DNA from: Roseiarcus sp963709185
GTDB lineage: Bacteria > Pseudomonadota > Alphaproteobacteria > Rhizobiales > Beijerinckiaceae
DNA: 64,000 nucleotides
Assembly: GCA_963709185.1 (NCBI GenBank)
Contig: CAVPVQ010000027.1
Coordinates: forward strand, 1 to 64,000
Reading direction: 5' to 3'
Part shown: piece after piece, positions 25,627 to 34,595 of the stretch
Layout of the letters: each line of letters opens with the position of its first letter
Position numbering within the stretch: the stretch's first letter is position 1
Translations under genes and position numbers: made by a program
Notes under the pieces: generated by a model
Seen by the model: the letters and a program-made list of their open reading frames with translations, nothing else
The model's database searches: none
Told to the model about the DNA's origin: nothing

Positions 25627-27576
25627 ATGACCTTGTCGCTCGTCAACCAGGGCTTCGACTATATCTCGTACTATAACGGCGCCTACGAGAACGCCAATTC
25701 CCTCGACGCGCTCGCGGCGACCGGCGCCAATTCGATCGAGGCCTCGCTCGACTACGGGATCAATCCGAAGACCGACAAGGTCTATGCCGATTCCAGCACG
25801 ACCGACAGCCTCGCCGCGCTTGGCGCGACGATCAAGGAGGCGACCGCGCTCGGGCTTTCCGTGATGGTCCGCCCGCTGATCGACTTCGTCAGTCAGGCCG
25901 ATTTGAAGGGCACGCCCTACAGCGTCGACGAGTGGCGCACCTATTTCAATCCCGGCGCGGCGGGCTCGGCGGGCGCCAACGCGTTTTTCACCAGCTACCA
26001 GACGATGATCCTGCAGGAGGCTCAGGTGGCCGTCGCCAATGGCGCGACCAGCCTGTGCATCGGCACGGAGCTCGATCAGATCACCGGGCCGGCCTACAAG
26101 AGCTACTGGGATTCGATCATCACGGCGCTGAGGACCGACGATCCCACGCTGAAGCTAACCTATGCGGCCGACTGGGACGACGACCAATCGCCGTGGCAAT
26201 GGGGCGGCACCGGGCTGGCGGCGGGCACCGGCAATCTGGCGACCCAGGTGAGTTTCGCCAGCGAACTCAATTCGATCGGCGTCGATTGCTACGCGCCGAT
26301 CTCCGACGCCGCCAACCCGACTTTGGCCCAACTGGTGGCGGGATGGACGCAAAAGCCGACCGATGCGGAGACGCTGGCGGTGACCGGCGGCCAGTCGCTG
26401 ATCTCCTATTTCGAGAGCGTTTCGGCGGCGACCGGCAAGCCGCTGATCTTCACCGAACTCGGCTATGAAAACGCCACCGACGCCGACTCGCAGCCGGCGG
26501 GATCGGCGACCAACGTGGTCAACTCCAAGCTACAGGCCGAACTCTATCAGGCGTTCTTCGAAGCCTGGCAGCAATCGGGCAATTCCTCGCTGACCGGCGT
26601 CTATTTCTGGAACTGGGATCCCAACGCCGCCGAAGTCGGGCCGGGCGAGGGGGCCAACTTCAGCCCGCAAGGCCTGCCGGCGCAAGGCGTGGTGACCGAC
26701 TGGTTCGGCGCCGGCCCGGCGATCACCATCGGCGCGCCGACCTTCGGCGCCAATGACGCGATCACCCTGACCGGTACGGCCACCGACAGCGCCGGTGCGC
26801 AGTCGGTCGAATTGTTCGACGGAACGACCGACCTTGGCGCCGCCACCGTCAATACGGCGACCGGCGCCTGGACCTTCTCCGCCGCGCTTCCCGCCGGCGA
26901 CTACACATTCACTGCCGTTGCGACCGATCAGGACGGCAAGCAATCGACCGGGCTCGCCTCGTTCGTGGTGGCGACCGGGCTTGAAGGCCATCCCTATGCG
27001 GCCTCGGTCAGCGACTATGATTCGACGGGCGCGCTCGACGGCCGGAGCCTTTACCAAGCCAACGGCGACCTCTACCTCGCCTCGACGATCGCTGGCGAAG
27101 GCGGCGATTTCGTCGAGACTTTCGACGGCGGCGACTATTTCACCGACCTCAACTACGGCGCCTTCGTCAACACCTACAATTCCACAGGCAAGCTGACAAC
27201 GGCGCACCTGCTGAGCCGAACCACCGACATGAACAACGGCTCGCACGTTCTTCTCGGCTACGCCGACGGACTGACCTTCGACAGCATCGGACACGACCGC
27301 ATGACCGGCGGCGGCGCGAGCGAGACCTTCGTGTTCGATCCCGGCTTCGGCGCCGATGTGGTGACCGATTTTTCGCAGCATCTGACCGGCGCCGGCGCCG
27401 ACGCGATTTCCGTCTCGACCTCGCTCTTCGCTGATTTCAGCGCGCTGCTCGCGGCGACCCGCAAGTCCGGGGCGAATGTGGTGATCACTGCGCCGGACCA
27501 CGAAACGATCACCCTGCTTGGCATGACCAGGGCGCTTGTTTCGTCCCACGCCGGCGACTTCGCCTTCCACGCGTAG
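25627..27576 (+). CDS. GH113-like glycoside hydrolase with Ig-like and secretion modules
   Basis: A 649-residue protein without a signal peptide. Residues 1-370 resemble a GH113-type TIM barrel: Glu148 in LCIGTELDQI is the likely acid/base and Glu277 in LIFTELGYEN the likely nucleophile. VYFWNWDPNA is at the end of the barrel. An Ig-like domain (about 375-450, ITLTGTATDSAGAQSVELFDG) follows. The end, GHDRMTGGG...FGADVVTDFSQH...SGANVVITAPDHETITL, is an RTX/serralysin-type C-terminal module. The final 95 residues match those of the lipase-like protein at 14621-16387. It is probably exported by a type I system and acts on a beta-mannan or related polymer; the sugar specificity is inference. Confidence 0.8.
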   Translation: MTLSLVNQGFDYISYYNGAYENANSLDALAATGANSIEASLDYGINPKTDKVYADSSTTDSLAALGATIKEATALGLSVMVRPLIDFVSQADLKGTPYSVDEWRTYFNPGAAGSAGANAFFTSYQTMILQEAQVAVANGATSLCIGTELDQITGPAYKSYWDSIITALRTDDPTLKLTYAADWDDDQSPWQWGGTGLAAGTGNLATQVSFASELNSIGVDCYAPISDAANPTLAQLVAGWTQKPTDAETLAVTGGQSLISYFESVSAATGKPLIFTELGYENATDADSQPAGSATNVVNSKLQAELYQAFFEAWQQSGNSSLTGVYFWNWDPNAAEVGPGEGANFSPQGLPAQGVVTDWFGAGPAITIGAPTFGANDAITLTGTATDSAGAQSVELFDGTTDLGAATVNTATGAWTFSAALPAGDYTFTAVATDQDGKQSTGLASFVVATGLEGHPYAASVSDYDSTGALDGRSLYQANGDLYLASTIAGEGGDFVETFDGGDYFTDLNYGAFVNTYNSTGKLTTAHLLSRTTDMNNGSHVLLGYADGLTFDSIGHDRMTGGGASETFVFDPGFGADVVTDFSQHLTGAGADAISVSTSLFADFSALLAATRKSGANVVITAPDHETITLLGMTRALVSSHAGDFAFHA

Positions 27577-27595
27577 CAGCGCCGGCCGACCGCCG

Positions 27596-28816
27596 TCACG
27601 CAGCCGGCGTTCGCACGTGCTCGGGACGCACGCCGAGGCCGACCAGCCGCCCGAGCAACTGGCGCAGGAACGCCCACCGCCCGATCAGCCGGAACGCCAG
27701 CGGAGGCTTCATCGGCCCGGCTTGCGAGAGCGCGTGCGCGATGACGCTCTTGTGCACCATGACCTGAACGAATTGCGTCGCGCGCGCCGGGAACAGGCGG
27801 CGGCGCTCGACCGCCGCCAGGTCATCCTCGGTGACCCGGCCGGCCAGCAGCGGGCCGGCCAGTTGATTGGCGGCGGCGACCGCGTCCTGCACCGCCAGAT
27901 TGATCCCGACGCCGCCGACCGGCGACATCGCATGGGCGGCGTCGCCGATCGCCAGGAAGCCCGGCCGCCGCCAGCGCTCCAGCCGGTCGACGGCGACGCT
28001 CAGCAGTTTCACGTCGTCGAAGCTCGCAATCTCGTTCAATCGTTCGATGGGCATCTGCATCAGGCGGGCGACATCCGCCTTGAACGCATCGAGACCCCTC
28101 GCCTTCAGCGCCTCGAAGCTGCCCTTGGCGATGACATAGGCGCATTGCCAGTAGGCGCCGCGATTGATGCGGATGTAGACGCGGCCAAGATCGAAGCGGC
28201 CGATCGTCTCGTCGCCGTCGCTCTCGTTGCGCGGAACGCGAAACCACAGCACGTCCATCGGCGCGCCGAGATCGTCGACCTTGAGCCCCGCCGCCGCCCG
28301 CAGCGCCGAATGGCGCCCGTCGGCGGCGATGACAAGATCGGCGCGGATCGCCAGCGGGCCATCCGGCCCGACGGCGTTGACGCCGACGATCTTGCCGCCC
28401 TCCTCGATCAGCGATTTGGCCTCCGTGCGCATCAGCAGCCTGAAGGTGTTCAGCGCGGCGGCCTTGGCGGCGAGGAAATTCAGGAAATCCCACTGCGGCA
28501 TCATCGCGATATAGTTGCAGGGCTTCGGCAGGGCCGAGAAATCGCCGATCGGAGCCTTCGCATCGCCAAACATGCCCTCCAGCCCGTAGACTTTCTGGTG
28601 CGGCAGTCGCAGGAACTCGTCGAGGAACCCCAGTTCCTTCATGATGTTGAGCGTCGAGGGATGGATCGTGTCGCCGCGAAAGTCGCGCAGGAAATCGGCG
28701 TGCTTCTCCAGCACCACGACGTCGACGCCGGCCCGCGCCAGCAAAAACCCCAGCATCATCCCCGCCGGCCCGCCGCCGGCCACGCAGCACCGCGTCGAAA
28801 GAGTGGAATCGCTCAA
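27596..28816 (-). CDS. FAD-dependent aromatic-ring monooxygenase family protein
   Basis: A 406-residue flavoprotein of the PHBH/UbiH-like group. The dinucleotide motif CCVAGGGPAGMMLGFLLARAG is at the N-terminus, the DADGRHS-equivalent VIAADGRHSALR near residue 165, and the second FAD motif FLAIGDAAHAMSPVGGVGIN near 285. It hydroxylates an aromatic or quinone-like substrate with NAD(P)H and O2; the substrate is not defined. The start is a TTG at 28816 with GGGAGG five bases upstream; no ATG fits as well. Confidence 0.88.
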   Translation of the reverse strand: MSDSTLSTRCCVAGGGPAGMMLGFLLARAGVDVVVLEKHADFLRDFRGDTIHPSTLNIMKELGFLDEFLRLPHQKVYGLEGMFGDAKAPIGDFSALPKPCNYIAMMPQWDFLNFLAAKAAALNTFRLLMRTEAKSLIEEGGKIVGVNAVGPDGPLAIRADLVIAADGRHSALRAAAGLKVDDLGAPMDVLWFRVPRNESDGDETIGRFDLGRVYIRINRGAYWQCAYVIAKGSFEALKARGLDAFKADVARLMQMPIERLNEIASFDDVKLLSVAVDRLERWRRPGFLAIGDAAHAMSPVGGVGINLAVQDAVAAANQLAGPLLAGRVTEDDLAAVERRRLFPARATQFVQVMVHKSVIAHALSQAGPMKPPLAFRLIGRWAFLRQLLGRLVGLGVRPEHVRTPAA

Positions 28817-28940
28817 GGCCGCCTCCCGATGCCGGCGCGCCCGCCCTAACGCACACGGCTTTTCTATCCGGCCCAACGCGCGTATGGAAGGGGCGGCGCG
28901 CGCGGGCGCGCCCGAGCCGGCCCTGACCGAAACGGCAGGC

Positions 28941-29031
28941 CGTCATTGCGAGGGAGCGAAGCGACGAAGCAATCCAGACTGGGGTTCTGGGAGCCTTCGT
29001 CTGGATTGCTTCGCTGCCGCTCGCAATGACG
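28941..29031. repeat. Palindromic repeat copy 1 (GTCATTGCGAG...CTCGCAATGAC)
   Basis: A 91-base inverted repeat with arms of about 35 bases. The ends are cgtcattgcga and tcgcaatgacg, continuing inward through gaagcaatccag and ctggattgcttc. It separates the monooxygenase and ureE promoter regions. Three further copies occur in the window. Confidence 0.9.
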
Positions 29032-29087
29032 GATCGGTCATTTCGCGTGAGATGGCCGGCTCTCGGGTCCTTCACCTTGGCGAGGCC

Positions 29088-29741
29088 ATGCTGCACGCTC
29101 ATTCCGTTCGTCCCGCCGGCTCGTGGTCGGAAGAGCCGGCCGACGCGGTGGTTCTCGACTATGACGAACGCCACCGCCGCCGCGTCGCGATGACCGGGGT
29201 GCGCGGGCTCGCCTTCCTGCTCGACCTGCCCGAGGCGGTGATGCTGCGCGGCGGCGACGGGCTGGCGCTCGACGACGGGCGCATCGTCGAAGTGGTCGCC
29301 GCGCCCGAGGCGCTGGCCGAGATCCGCGCCGCCGACGCCGCCGCTCTGGCGCGCGTCGCCTGGCATCTCGGCAACCGGCATCTGCCGACCGAACTGCTCA
29401 GGAAGAGCCTGCGCATCCGCCACGATCACGTGATCGAGGACATGGCGCGCCGGCTCGGCGCCGAGGTCATGGCGATCGAGGCGCCGTTCAATCCCGAAGG
29501 GGGCGCCTATGTCACGGCCGCCCCGGGCCACGATCACGACCACGCCGCGCATGATCACCCCCATCACGGCGACGCGCATCACCGGCACGGCGACCACCAG
29601 AGCGTCGGCGCGCCGCCCGCGCATGGCCATGATCACCACGACCACGACCATCACGATCACGCGCATGACCATGATCATGACCACGGTCATTCTCACGATC
29701 ACGATCATCCCGGCGAGGCTCATGGACGCGCCCGCCGCTGA
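29088..29741 (+). CDS. ureE: Urease accessory protein UreE (nickel chaperone)
   Basis: A 217-residue UreE. An N-terminal peptide-binding domain (residues 1-75, LDYDERHRRRVAMTG) is followed by the nickel-binding domain with WHLGNRHLPTEL and RHDHVIEDMARRLGA. The last 70 residues are extraordinarily histidine-rich (about 28 His, mostly HD repeats) and should bind many nickel ions. I chose the ATG at 29088 because MLHAHSVRPAGSW matches the usual UreE N-terminus; the frame is open upstream to 29052 and beyond. ureF overlaps its end by 20 bases. Confidence 0.93.
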   Translation: MLHAHSVRPAGSWSEEPADAVVLDYDERHRRRVAMTGVRGLAFLLDLPEAVMLRGGDGLALDDGRIVEVVAAPEALAEIRAADAAALARVAWHLGNRHLPTELLRKSLRIRHDHVIEDMARRLGAEVMAIEAPFNPEGGAYVTAAPGHDHDHAAHDHPHHGDAHHRHGDHQSVGAPPAHGHDHHDHDHHDHAHDHDHDHGHSHDHDHPGEAHGRARR

Positions 29742-30420
29742 GCCGCCGGCCTTCGCGGAACTGCCGCTGCTGGTCTGGCTCTCGCCCGCCTTCCCGGTCG
29801 GCGCCTTCGCCTATTCGCACGGGCTCGAATGGGCGGCGGAGGCCGGCGACGTCGTCGACGCGGCGACGCTCGACGCCTGGCTCGGCGACCTCCTCGCCTT
29901 CGGCGCGCCGCGATCGGACGCCGTGCTGTTCGCCTGCGCGTTTCGCGCCGTTCGCGCCGCCGACTGGCGCGAGCTTGACGACATCAACGCGCTGGCAATG
30001 GCGCTCGCCGGCTCGGCCGAGCGGCGCCTCGAGACCTCAGCGCAGGGCGGCGCCTTCGTCAGCGCGATGCGCGCCGCGTGGCCCTGCCCGGCGCTCGCCC
30101 GCCTGCCGGCCGCCGGCGACCCCGTCGCCTATCCCGTCGCCGTCGGCGCCGCGGCGGCCGGCCACGCGCTGGACCTGGCGCTGTCGCTGCAGGCCTTCGT
30201 GCTGAGCCTCGTCGCCAACCTGGTGTCGGCGGCGGTGCGGCTAGGAGCGATCGGCCAAACCGACGGCCAGAAGACGCTGGCCGGAATCTTGCCAGCCGTG
30301 CGCCGGGTCGCGCTTGAGGCCGCCGGCGCCGGGCTCGACGATCTCGGCTGCTGCGCTTTTCGCTCCGACATCGCGGCGATCCGCCACGAAACCCAATATT
30401 CGAGGTTGTTCCGATCATGA
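29722..30420 (+). CDS. ureF: Urease accessory protein UreF
   Basis: A 232-residue all-helical protein. The opening LLVWLSPAFPVGAFAYSHGLEWA and the ending FRSDIAAIRHETQYSRLFRS are diagnostic of UreF. It works with UreD/UreH and UreG in the complex that delivers nickel to urease. The gene begins inside ureE, and its stop overlaps the ureG start (ATGA), so ureEFG is one operon. Confidence 0.95.
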   Translation: MDAPAAEPPAFAELPLLVWLSPAFPVGAFAYSHGLEWAAEAGDVVDAATLDAWLGDLLAFGAPRSDAVLFACAFRAVRAADWRELDDINALAMALAGSAERRLETSAQGGAFVSAMRAAWPCPALARLPAAGDPVAYPVAVGAAAAGHALDLALSLQAFVLSLVANLVSAAVRLGAIGQTDGQKTLAGILPAVRRVALEAAGAGLDDLGCCAFRSDIAAIRHETQYSRLFRS

Positions 30421-31037
30421 CGAGACACACGCAGCCCCTGCGCATCGGCATCGGCGGGCCGGTCGGCTCCGGCAAGACCGCCCTGATGGAGCAATTGTGC
30501 AAGCGCCTGCGCGGCGCCTTCAACATCGCCGCGATCACCAACGACATCTACACCAAGGAGGACGCGCGCCTGCTGGTCGAGGCCGGCGCGCTGGCCCCCG
30601 AGCGCATCATGGGGGTCGAGACCGGCGGCTGCCCGCACACCGCGATCCGCGAGGACGCCTCGATCAACCTGGCGGCGATCGACGAGATGAACCTGCGCTT
30701 CCCGGCGCTCGACGTGATCCTGATCGAATCGGGCGGCGACAATCTCTCCGCGACCTTCTCGCCCGAACTCGCCGACCTGACGATCTATGTCATCGACGTG
30801 TCGGGAGGCGAGAAAATCCCGCGCAAGGGCGGCCCCGGCGTCACCCGCTCCGACCTCTTGGTGATCAACAAGAAGGATCTCGCTCCCTATGTCGGGGCCT
30901 CGCTCGAGGTGATGGCGCGGGATGCGCTGCGGATGCGCAAGGAGCGGCCGTTCGTGTTCACCAACATGAAGACCGGCGAGGGCGTCGAGACGGTGATCGC
31001 GTTCATTCGCGACAAGGGCGGGCTCGGCGCCGCCTGA
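30417..31037 (+). CDS. ureG: Urease accessory GTPase UreG
   Basis: A 206-residue SIMIBI-class GTPase. It has the P-loop GGPVGSGKTALME near residue 12, the ITNDIYTKEDA switch, the metal-binding GGCPHTAIREDASIN motif around residue 70, ESGGDNL and the NKKDLA nucleotide-specificity motif. It hydrolyses GTP to drive nickel insertion into urease. The catalytic genes ureABC and ureD are not in this window, so they must lie elsewhere. Confidence 0.97.
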   Translation: MTRHTQPLRIGIGGPVGSGKTALMEQLCKRLRGAFNIAAITNDIYTKEDARLLVEAGALAPERIMGVETGGCPHTAIREDASINLAAIDEMNLRFPALDVILIESGGDNLSATFSPELADLTIYVIDVSGGEKIPRKGGPGVTRSDLLVINKKDLAPYVGASLEVMARDALRMRKERPFVFTNMKTGEGVETVIAFIRDKGGLGAA

Positions 31038-31084
31038 CAGATGAGGCGTTCCGGGCTATAAGGCCGAGCGAAGGCGAGGTCGCG

Positions 31085-31534
31085 ATGGGCCAGCTCCCCC
31101 CCAAGAGAAGCCTCTACGAACAGGATTTCTACGCCTGGGCCAACGAGCAGGCGGCGCTGCTGCGCGCCGGCGCGTTCTCGGCGGCGGACGTCAAGAACAT
31201 CGCCGAGGAGATCGAGAGCATGGGCCGCGGCGAAAAACGCGAGCTGGTCAATCGCCTGGCCGTGCTGCTCGCCCACCTGCTCAAATGGCGGCACCAGCCG
31301 GAGCGCCGAGGCCATAGCTGGACCTATTCGATCCGCGAACAGCGCCTCCAACTGGCCCGTCACCTGAAGGACAACCCGAGCCTGCTCGCCAAAACCGCGG
31401 AGGCGACGGCGGACGCCTATGAATCGGCGGTTCTGGCGGCGGCGGAGGACACCGGCCTTCCCGAAGAGACCTTCCCGCCGACCAGCCCTTTTTCGTTCGA
31501 TGAGGCGCTCGACGCCGACTTCTGGCCGGATTGA
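31085..31534 (+). CDS. DUF29 family protein
   Basis: A 149-residue protein with the full DUF29 pattern: LYEQDFYAWANEQAALLRAG, NIAEEIESMGRGEKRELVNRL, LAHLLKWRHQPERR and a C-terminal ETFPPTSPFSFDEALDADFWP. The fold is a helical bundle of unknown function, widespread in cyanobacteria and alphaproteobacteria. It lies 47 bases after ureG and could be read through from that operon, though no link to urease is known. Confidence 0.9.
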   Translation: MGQLPPKRSLYEQDFYAWANEQAALLRAGAFSAADVKNIAEEIESMGRGEKRELVNRLAVLLAHLLKWRHQPERRGHSWTYSIREQRLQLARHLKDNPSLLAKTAEATADAYESAVLAAAEDTGLPEETFPPTSPFSFDEALDADFWPD

Positions 31535-31616
31535 CGCGGGCGGCGGCGAAATAATTCCCGCCCAAGGCCGCGAATCTGATTGAATCGTCCTTTCCGTTCA
31601 ACCTCGAAGCGATCCC

Positions 31617-33392
31617 ATGCCCGTTCGCCGCCTCGATCCCTTGCTGATCGATCGCATCGCCGCTGGCGAGGTGATCGAGCGGCCGGCGGCGGCGGTCAAG
31701 GAGCTGGTCGAGAACGCGCTCGATGCGGGCGCGGCCCGCATCGAGGTGGCGATCGAGGCGGGCGGGCGCCGGCTGATCCGCGTCGCCGACGACGGCGTCG
31801 GCATGTCGGCGCAGGATCTCGAACTCAGCGTCGAGCGCCACGCCACCTCGAAAATCCCCGACGGCGATCTGACCCATATCGCGACGCTCGGCTTTCGCGG
31901 CGAGGCGTTGCCGTCGATCGCCGCCGTCTCGCGGCTCGAGATTCGCACCCGCGCGCGCGGCGCTGAGACGGCCGCCATGCTGCTGGTGGAGGACGGCGTC
32001 AAAAGCGCGCCGCGGCCCTGCGCCCAGCCCGAAGGGACGCGGATCGAGGCGCGCGATCTGTTCGCGGCGACGCCGGCGCGGCTGAAGTTCCTGAAAAGCG
32101 ACCGCAGCGAGGCGCAGGCCGCCGGCGACATCGTGCGCCGCCTCGCTCTGGCCAATCCGCAAACCCGCTTTTCATTCGCCAGCGACGTCAGCGCGAGCTT
32201 CGACTGGCCGGCGTGCGCGGCTGACGAAGCGGGACGGCTGGAGCGGGCGCGCCAGGCGCTCGGCGCGGAGTTCGCCGACAATTGCCTGACCCTGCGCGCC
32301 GAACGCGAGGGCGTGCGCCTCGCCGGCTTCGCCGGCCTGCCGACTTTCAGCCGGGCCAATGCGCTGACCCAATATTTCTACGTCAACGGTCGCGCCGTGC
32401 GCGACAAACTGTTCGCCGGCGCCCTGCGCGCCGCCTATCTCGACTATCTCCCGCGCGACCGCCACGCGGTCGCCGTGCTGTTCCTCGAATGCGAGCCGCG
32501 CGACGTCGACGTCAACGTCCATCCCGCCAAGGCCGAGGTGCGCTTTCGCGACGGCGGGCTGGCGCGCGGCCTGATCATCGGCGCGCTGCGCCAGGCGCTC
32601 GAAGGCGCCCTGCATCGCGCCGCGACTACCGGCGGGGCCGGCGCCGCCGCCGCGATGCGCGCGCCCGCCGCCGGGCGGCTGTCGCAGCCATGGGACTGGC
32701 GCGCTTCGCCCGCCGCGCCGGCCGGCTTCGCTGAGCCCGCGCAGCAGCGCTTTGAAGGCTTTGCGCCGTCCGCCGCCGCGCTCGACCAGGCGCCGCCGCC
32801 CGCCGATCTCGCCGCGCCGCTCGGGGCGGCGCGCACGCAGGTCCATGAGCTTTACGTGATCGCGCAGACCAGCGACGGCATCGTCATCGTCGACCAGCAC
32901 GCCGCACACGAGCGCATCGTCTATGAAAGGCTGAAGCGGCAGCGCGCCGAGAGCGGCGTCGAGCGCCAAATCCTGCTGTCGCCGGCGGTGATCGACCTCG
33001 ATCCCGACGCCGCGGCGCTTCTGGTCGAGCACGCCGCGGCGCTCGAGGAGCTCGGGTTGGTCGTCGAGGCGTTCGGCCCCGGCGCGATCCTGCTGCGCGA
33101 GGTCCCGACGCTGATCGCCAAAGCCGACATGAGCCGCCTGATGCGCGATCTTGCCGACGACCTTTCCGCCGAGGACGGCGCGCAGACGCTGGAGCGCCGG
33201 CTCGACCACCGGCTCGCCACCATCGCCTGTCATCATTCGGTGCGCGGCGGCCGGCGCCTCGCGCCCGAGGAGATGAACGCGCTGCTGCGCGAGATGGAGC
33301 GCACGCCCGGCGCCGGCCAGTGCAACCACGGCCGGCCAACCTATGTCGAATTGAAGCTCGGCGACATCGAGCGGCTGTTCGGACGGCGGTAG
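31617..33392 (+). CDS. mutL: DNA mismatch repair protein MutL
   Basis: A 591-residue protein. The GHKL ATPase domain has IAAGEVIERPAAAVKELVENALDAG, DDGVGM, and LGFRGEALPSI. A variable linker (about 345-405) follows, then a C-terminal dimerisation/endonuclease domain. The metal-binding endonuclease motif DQHAAHERIVYE is present (Asp426), together with CNHGRPTYVEL near the end, so this MutL nicks DNA itself as expected in organisms without MutH. Frame and length are normal. Confidence 0.97.
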   Translation: MPVRRLDPLLIDRIAAGEVIERPAAAVKELVENALDAGAARIEVAIEAGGRRLIRVADDGVGMSAQDLELSVERHATSKIPDGDLTHIATLGFRGEALPSIAAVSRLEIRTRARGAETAAMLLVEDGVKSAPRPCAQPEGTRIEARDLFAATPARLKFLKSDRSEAQAAGDIVRRLALANPQTRFSFASDVSASFDWPACAADEAGRLERARQALGAEFADNCLTLRAEREGVRLAGFAGLPTFSRANALTQYFYVNGRAVRDKLFAGALRAAYLDYLPRDRHAVAVLFLECEPRDVDVNVHPAKAEVRFRDGGLARGLIIGALRQALEGALHRAATTGGAGAAAAMRAPAAGRLSQPWDWRASPAAPAGFAEPAQQRFEGFAPSAAALDQAPPPADLAAPLGAARTQVHELYVIAQTSDGIVIVDQHAAHERIVYERLKRQRAESGVERQILLSPAVIDLDPDAAALLVEHAAALEELGLVVEAFGPGAILLREVPTLIAKADMSRLMRDLADDLSAEDGAQTLERRLDHRLATIACHHSVRGGRRLAPEEMNALLREMERTPGAGQCNHGRPTYVELKLGDIERLFGRR

Positions 33393-33407
33393 CGCGCCTC
33401 GCTCGTC

Positions 33408-33800
33408 TCAGCGCTCCCAGTCCTCGATCTTGAACCCGGTGATGCGCTGGAACTCCCGCGCGTTGTGCGTCACGAGCGTCAGATCGCGCGCCAGGGCCTG
33501 ACCGGCGATCAGGACATCGTAGGGACCGATCGGCGTTCCCGCCAGACTCATCGCCGCGCGCGTCTGGCCGGCCAGCCGCGCGTCTTCGCGATCAAACTCC
33601 AGCACCTCGAACTGCATCGCCTCGACGCGCGCGAGGTTCTCGGCGACGCGCTGGCTGCGGTAGGCTCCATAGAACAGTTCGTGCGCAACGATGGCGGGAA
33701 TCGCGAAATCCGCCGGCGCATGCCGCTTCAGGCGCGCGATGAAGCGCGCATCGCCTCGGAAGATCGCGATGACCGCATTGGCGTCGAGCAGATATTTCAC
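33408..33800 (-). CDS. vapC: VapC-type PIN ribonuclease toxin
   Basis: A 130-residue PIN domain. Acidic residues occur at the expected sites: Asp6 in YLLDANAVI, Glu in AHELFYGA, Asp in GPYDVLIAG and the terminal THNAREFQRI. It is expected to cleave tRNA or rRNA when free of antitoxin. Its start overlaps the stop of the upstream antitoxin gene by four bases. Confidence 0.92.
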   Translation of the reverse strand: MKYLLDANAVIAIFRGDARFIARLKRHAPADFAIPAIVAHELFYGAYRSQRVAENLARVEAMQFEVLEFDREDARLAGQTRAAMSLAGTPIGPYDVLIAGQALARDLTLVTHNAREFQRITGFKIEDWER

Positions 33801-34039
33801 TTGAAATAGTCGAGGGCCGGGCGATCCTGCTCGCCCGGCTGCGCGCTTGCCGCTGCGGCGAAATCCTCATCGACGGGGCCGATGACCCGCTCGAGCCACG
33901 CCCAATCCTGGGCGACAGGCTCGAGGATCACCGCCGCGCCGCGACGACGAATGCGCACTTCGCTCGCCTCGAAGCGGAAGCTCTTGGGCAGGCGAACCGC
34001 CTGCGAGCGGCCGGACCAGAAGACTTTTGCGGTTTCCAC
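33797..34039 (-). CDS. vapB: VapB-type antitoxin (AbrB/SpoVT fold)
   Basis: An 80-residue protein. Residues 1-45 form an AbrB-like DNA-binding domain (AKVFWSGRSQAVRLPKSFRF, VRIRRRGAAVILEP) and the acidic C-terminus should wrap the toxin. I chose a GTG start at 34039 with GAGGAAG upstream; an ATG at 34093 would run through the operator. It precedes and overlaps vapC. Confidence 0.88.
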   Translation of the reverse strand: METAKVFWSGRSQAVRLPKSFRFEASEVRIRRRGAAVILEPVAQDWAWLERVIGPVDEDFAAAASAQPGEQDRPALDYFK

Positions 34040-34053
34040 GCGCGCTTCCTCGC

Positions 34054-34080
34054 TATGATACATATCAAAGATATATCTCA
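34054..34080 (-). promoter_or_regulatory. Probable VapB operator/promoter
   Basis: An A/T-rich patch just upstream of vapB holds two related palindromes, gatacatatc (34057-34066) and gatatatc (34070-34077), in an otherwise GC-rich setting. This fits a bivalent autoregulatory site for the VapBC complex. Confidence 0.5.
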
Positions 34081-34150
34081 CTGCGAGGAGCAAGTCAAAG
34101 GAGCGGAGAGTCGCCAGAGTGCGGCGGGCCGCGCTCTTCGACCGCGACTC

Positions 34151-34516
34151 TCACCCTGCCGGTGCAAACACCCGCAGCCGATGGCCGTCGGGGTCGAGGG
34201 CGACGAAGGTGCGGCCGAAATCCATGTCGGTCGGCGGCTGGATGACCGTGAGGCCCCGCGCCCGCCAGTCGACGCAGCGCGTATCGACCGCCTCGCGGCT
34301 CCCTACAGCGAAGGCGATCTCGCCGCCGCCGGGCGGATTGGCGGCGGGCCGCACCCCCTCGCGCCCCCACAGGCCCAGCATCACGCCCGAGGCCATCGCG
34401 AACATCGCGAAGGTGGGCGAGGATTCGGCAGCCGGGCGTCCCAGCAGTTCGGCGTAGAACGCCGCGCTGCGGGCGGGATTTTCGACATAGAGCAGGACGA
34501 AGTTGAAATCGGACAT
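34151..34516 (-). CDS. VOC family (glyoxalase/bleomycin resistance-like) protein
   Basis: A 121-residue protein of the vicinal oxygen chelate superfamily with two beta-alpha-beta-beta-beta repeats: FNFVLLYVENPARSAAFYAELLG at the N-terminus and DMDFGRTFVALDPDGHRLRVFAP at the C-terminus. It may act on a small toxic or resistance-related substrate. The YafY-type regulator gene lies 79 bases upstream on the same strand; VOC and YafY genes are often paired. Confidence 0.85.
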   Translation of the reverse strand: MSDFNFVLLYVENPARSAAFYAELLGRPAAESSPTFAMFAMASGVMLGLWGREGVRPAANPPGGGEIAFAVGSREAVDTRCVDWRARGLTVIQPPTDMDFGRTFVALDPDGHRLRVFAPAG

Positions 34517-34595
34517 GGCTGAACTCCCTGATCGGCGCGTCGGGCGCCGCCGAGGTCTCTAGGCCCCGGCGCTGTCAGATTCCGTCAGCAGCGTT

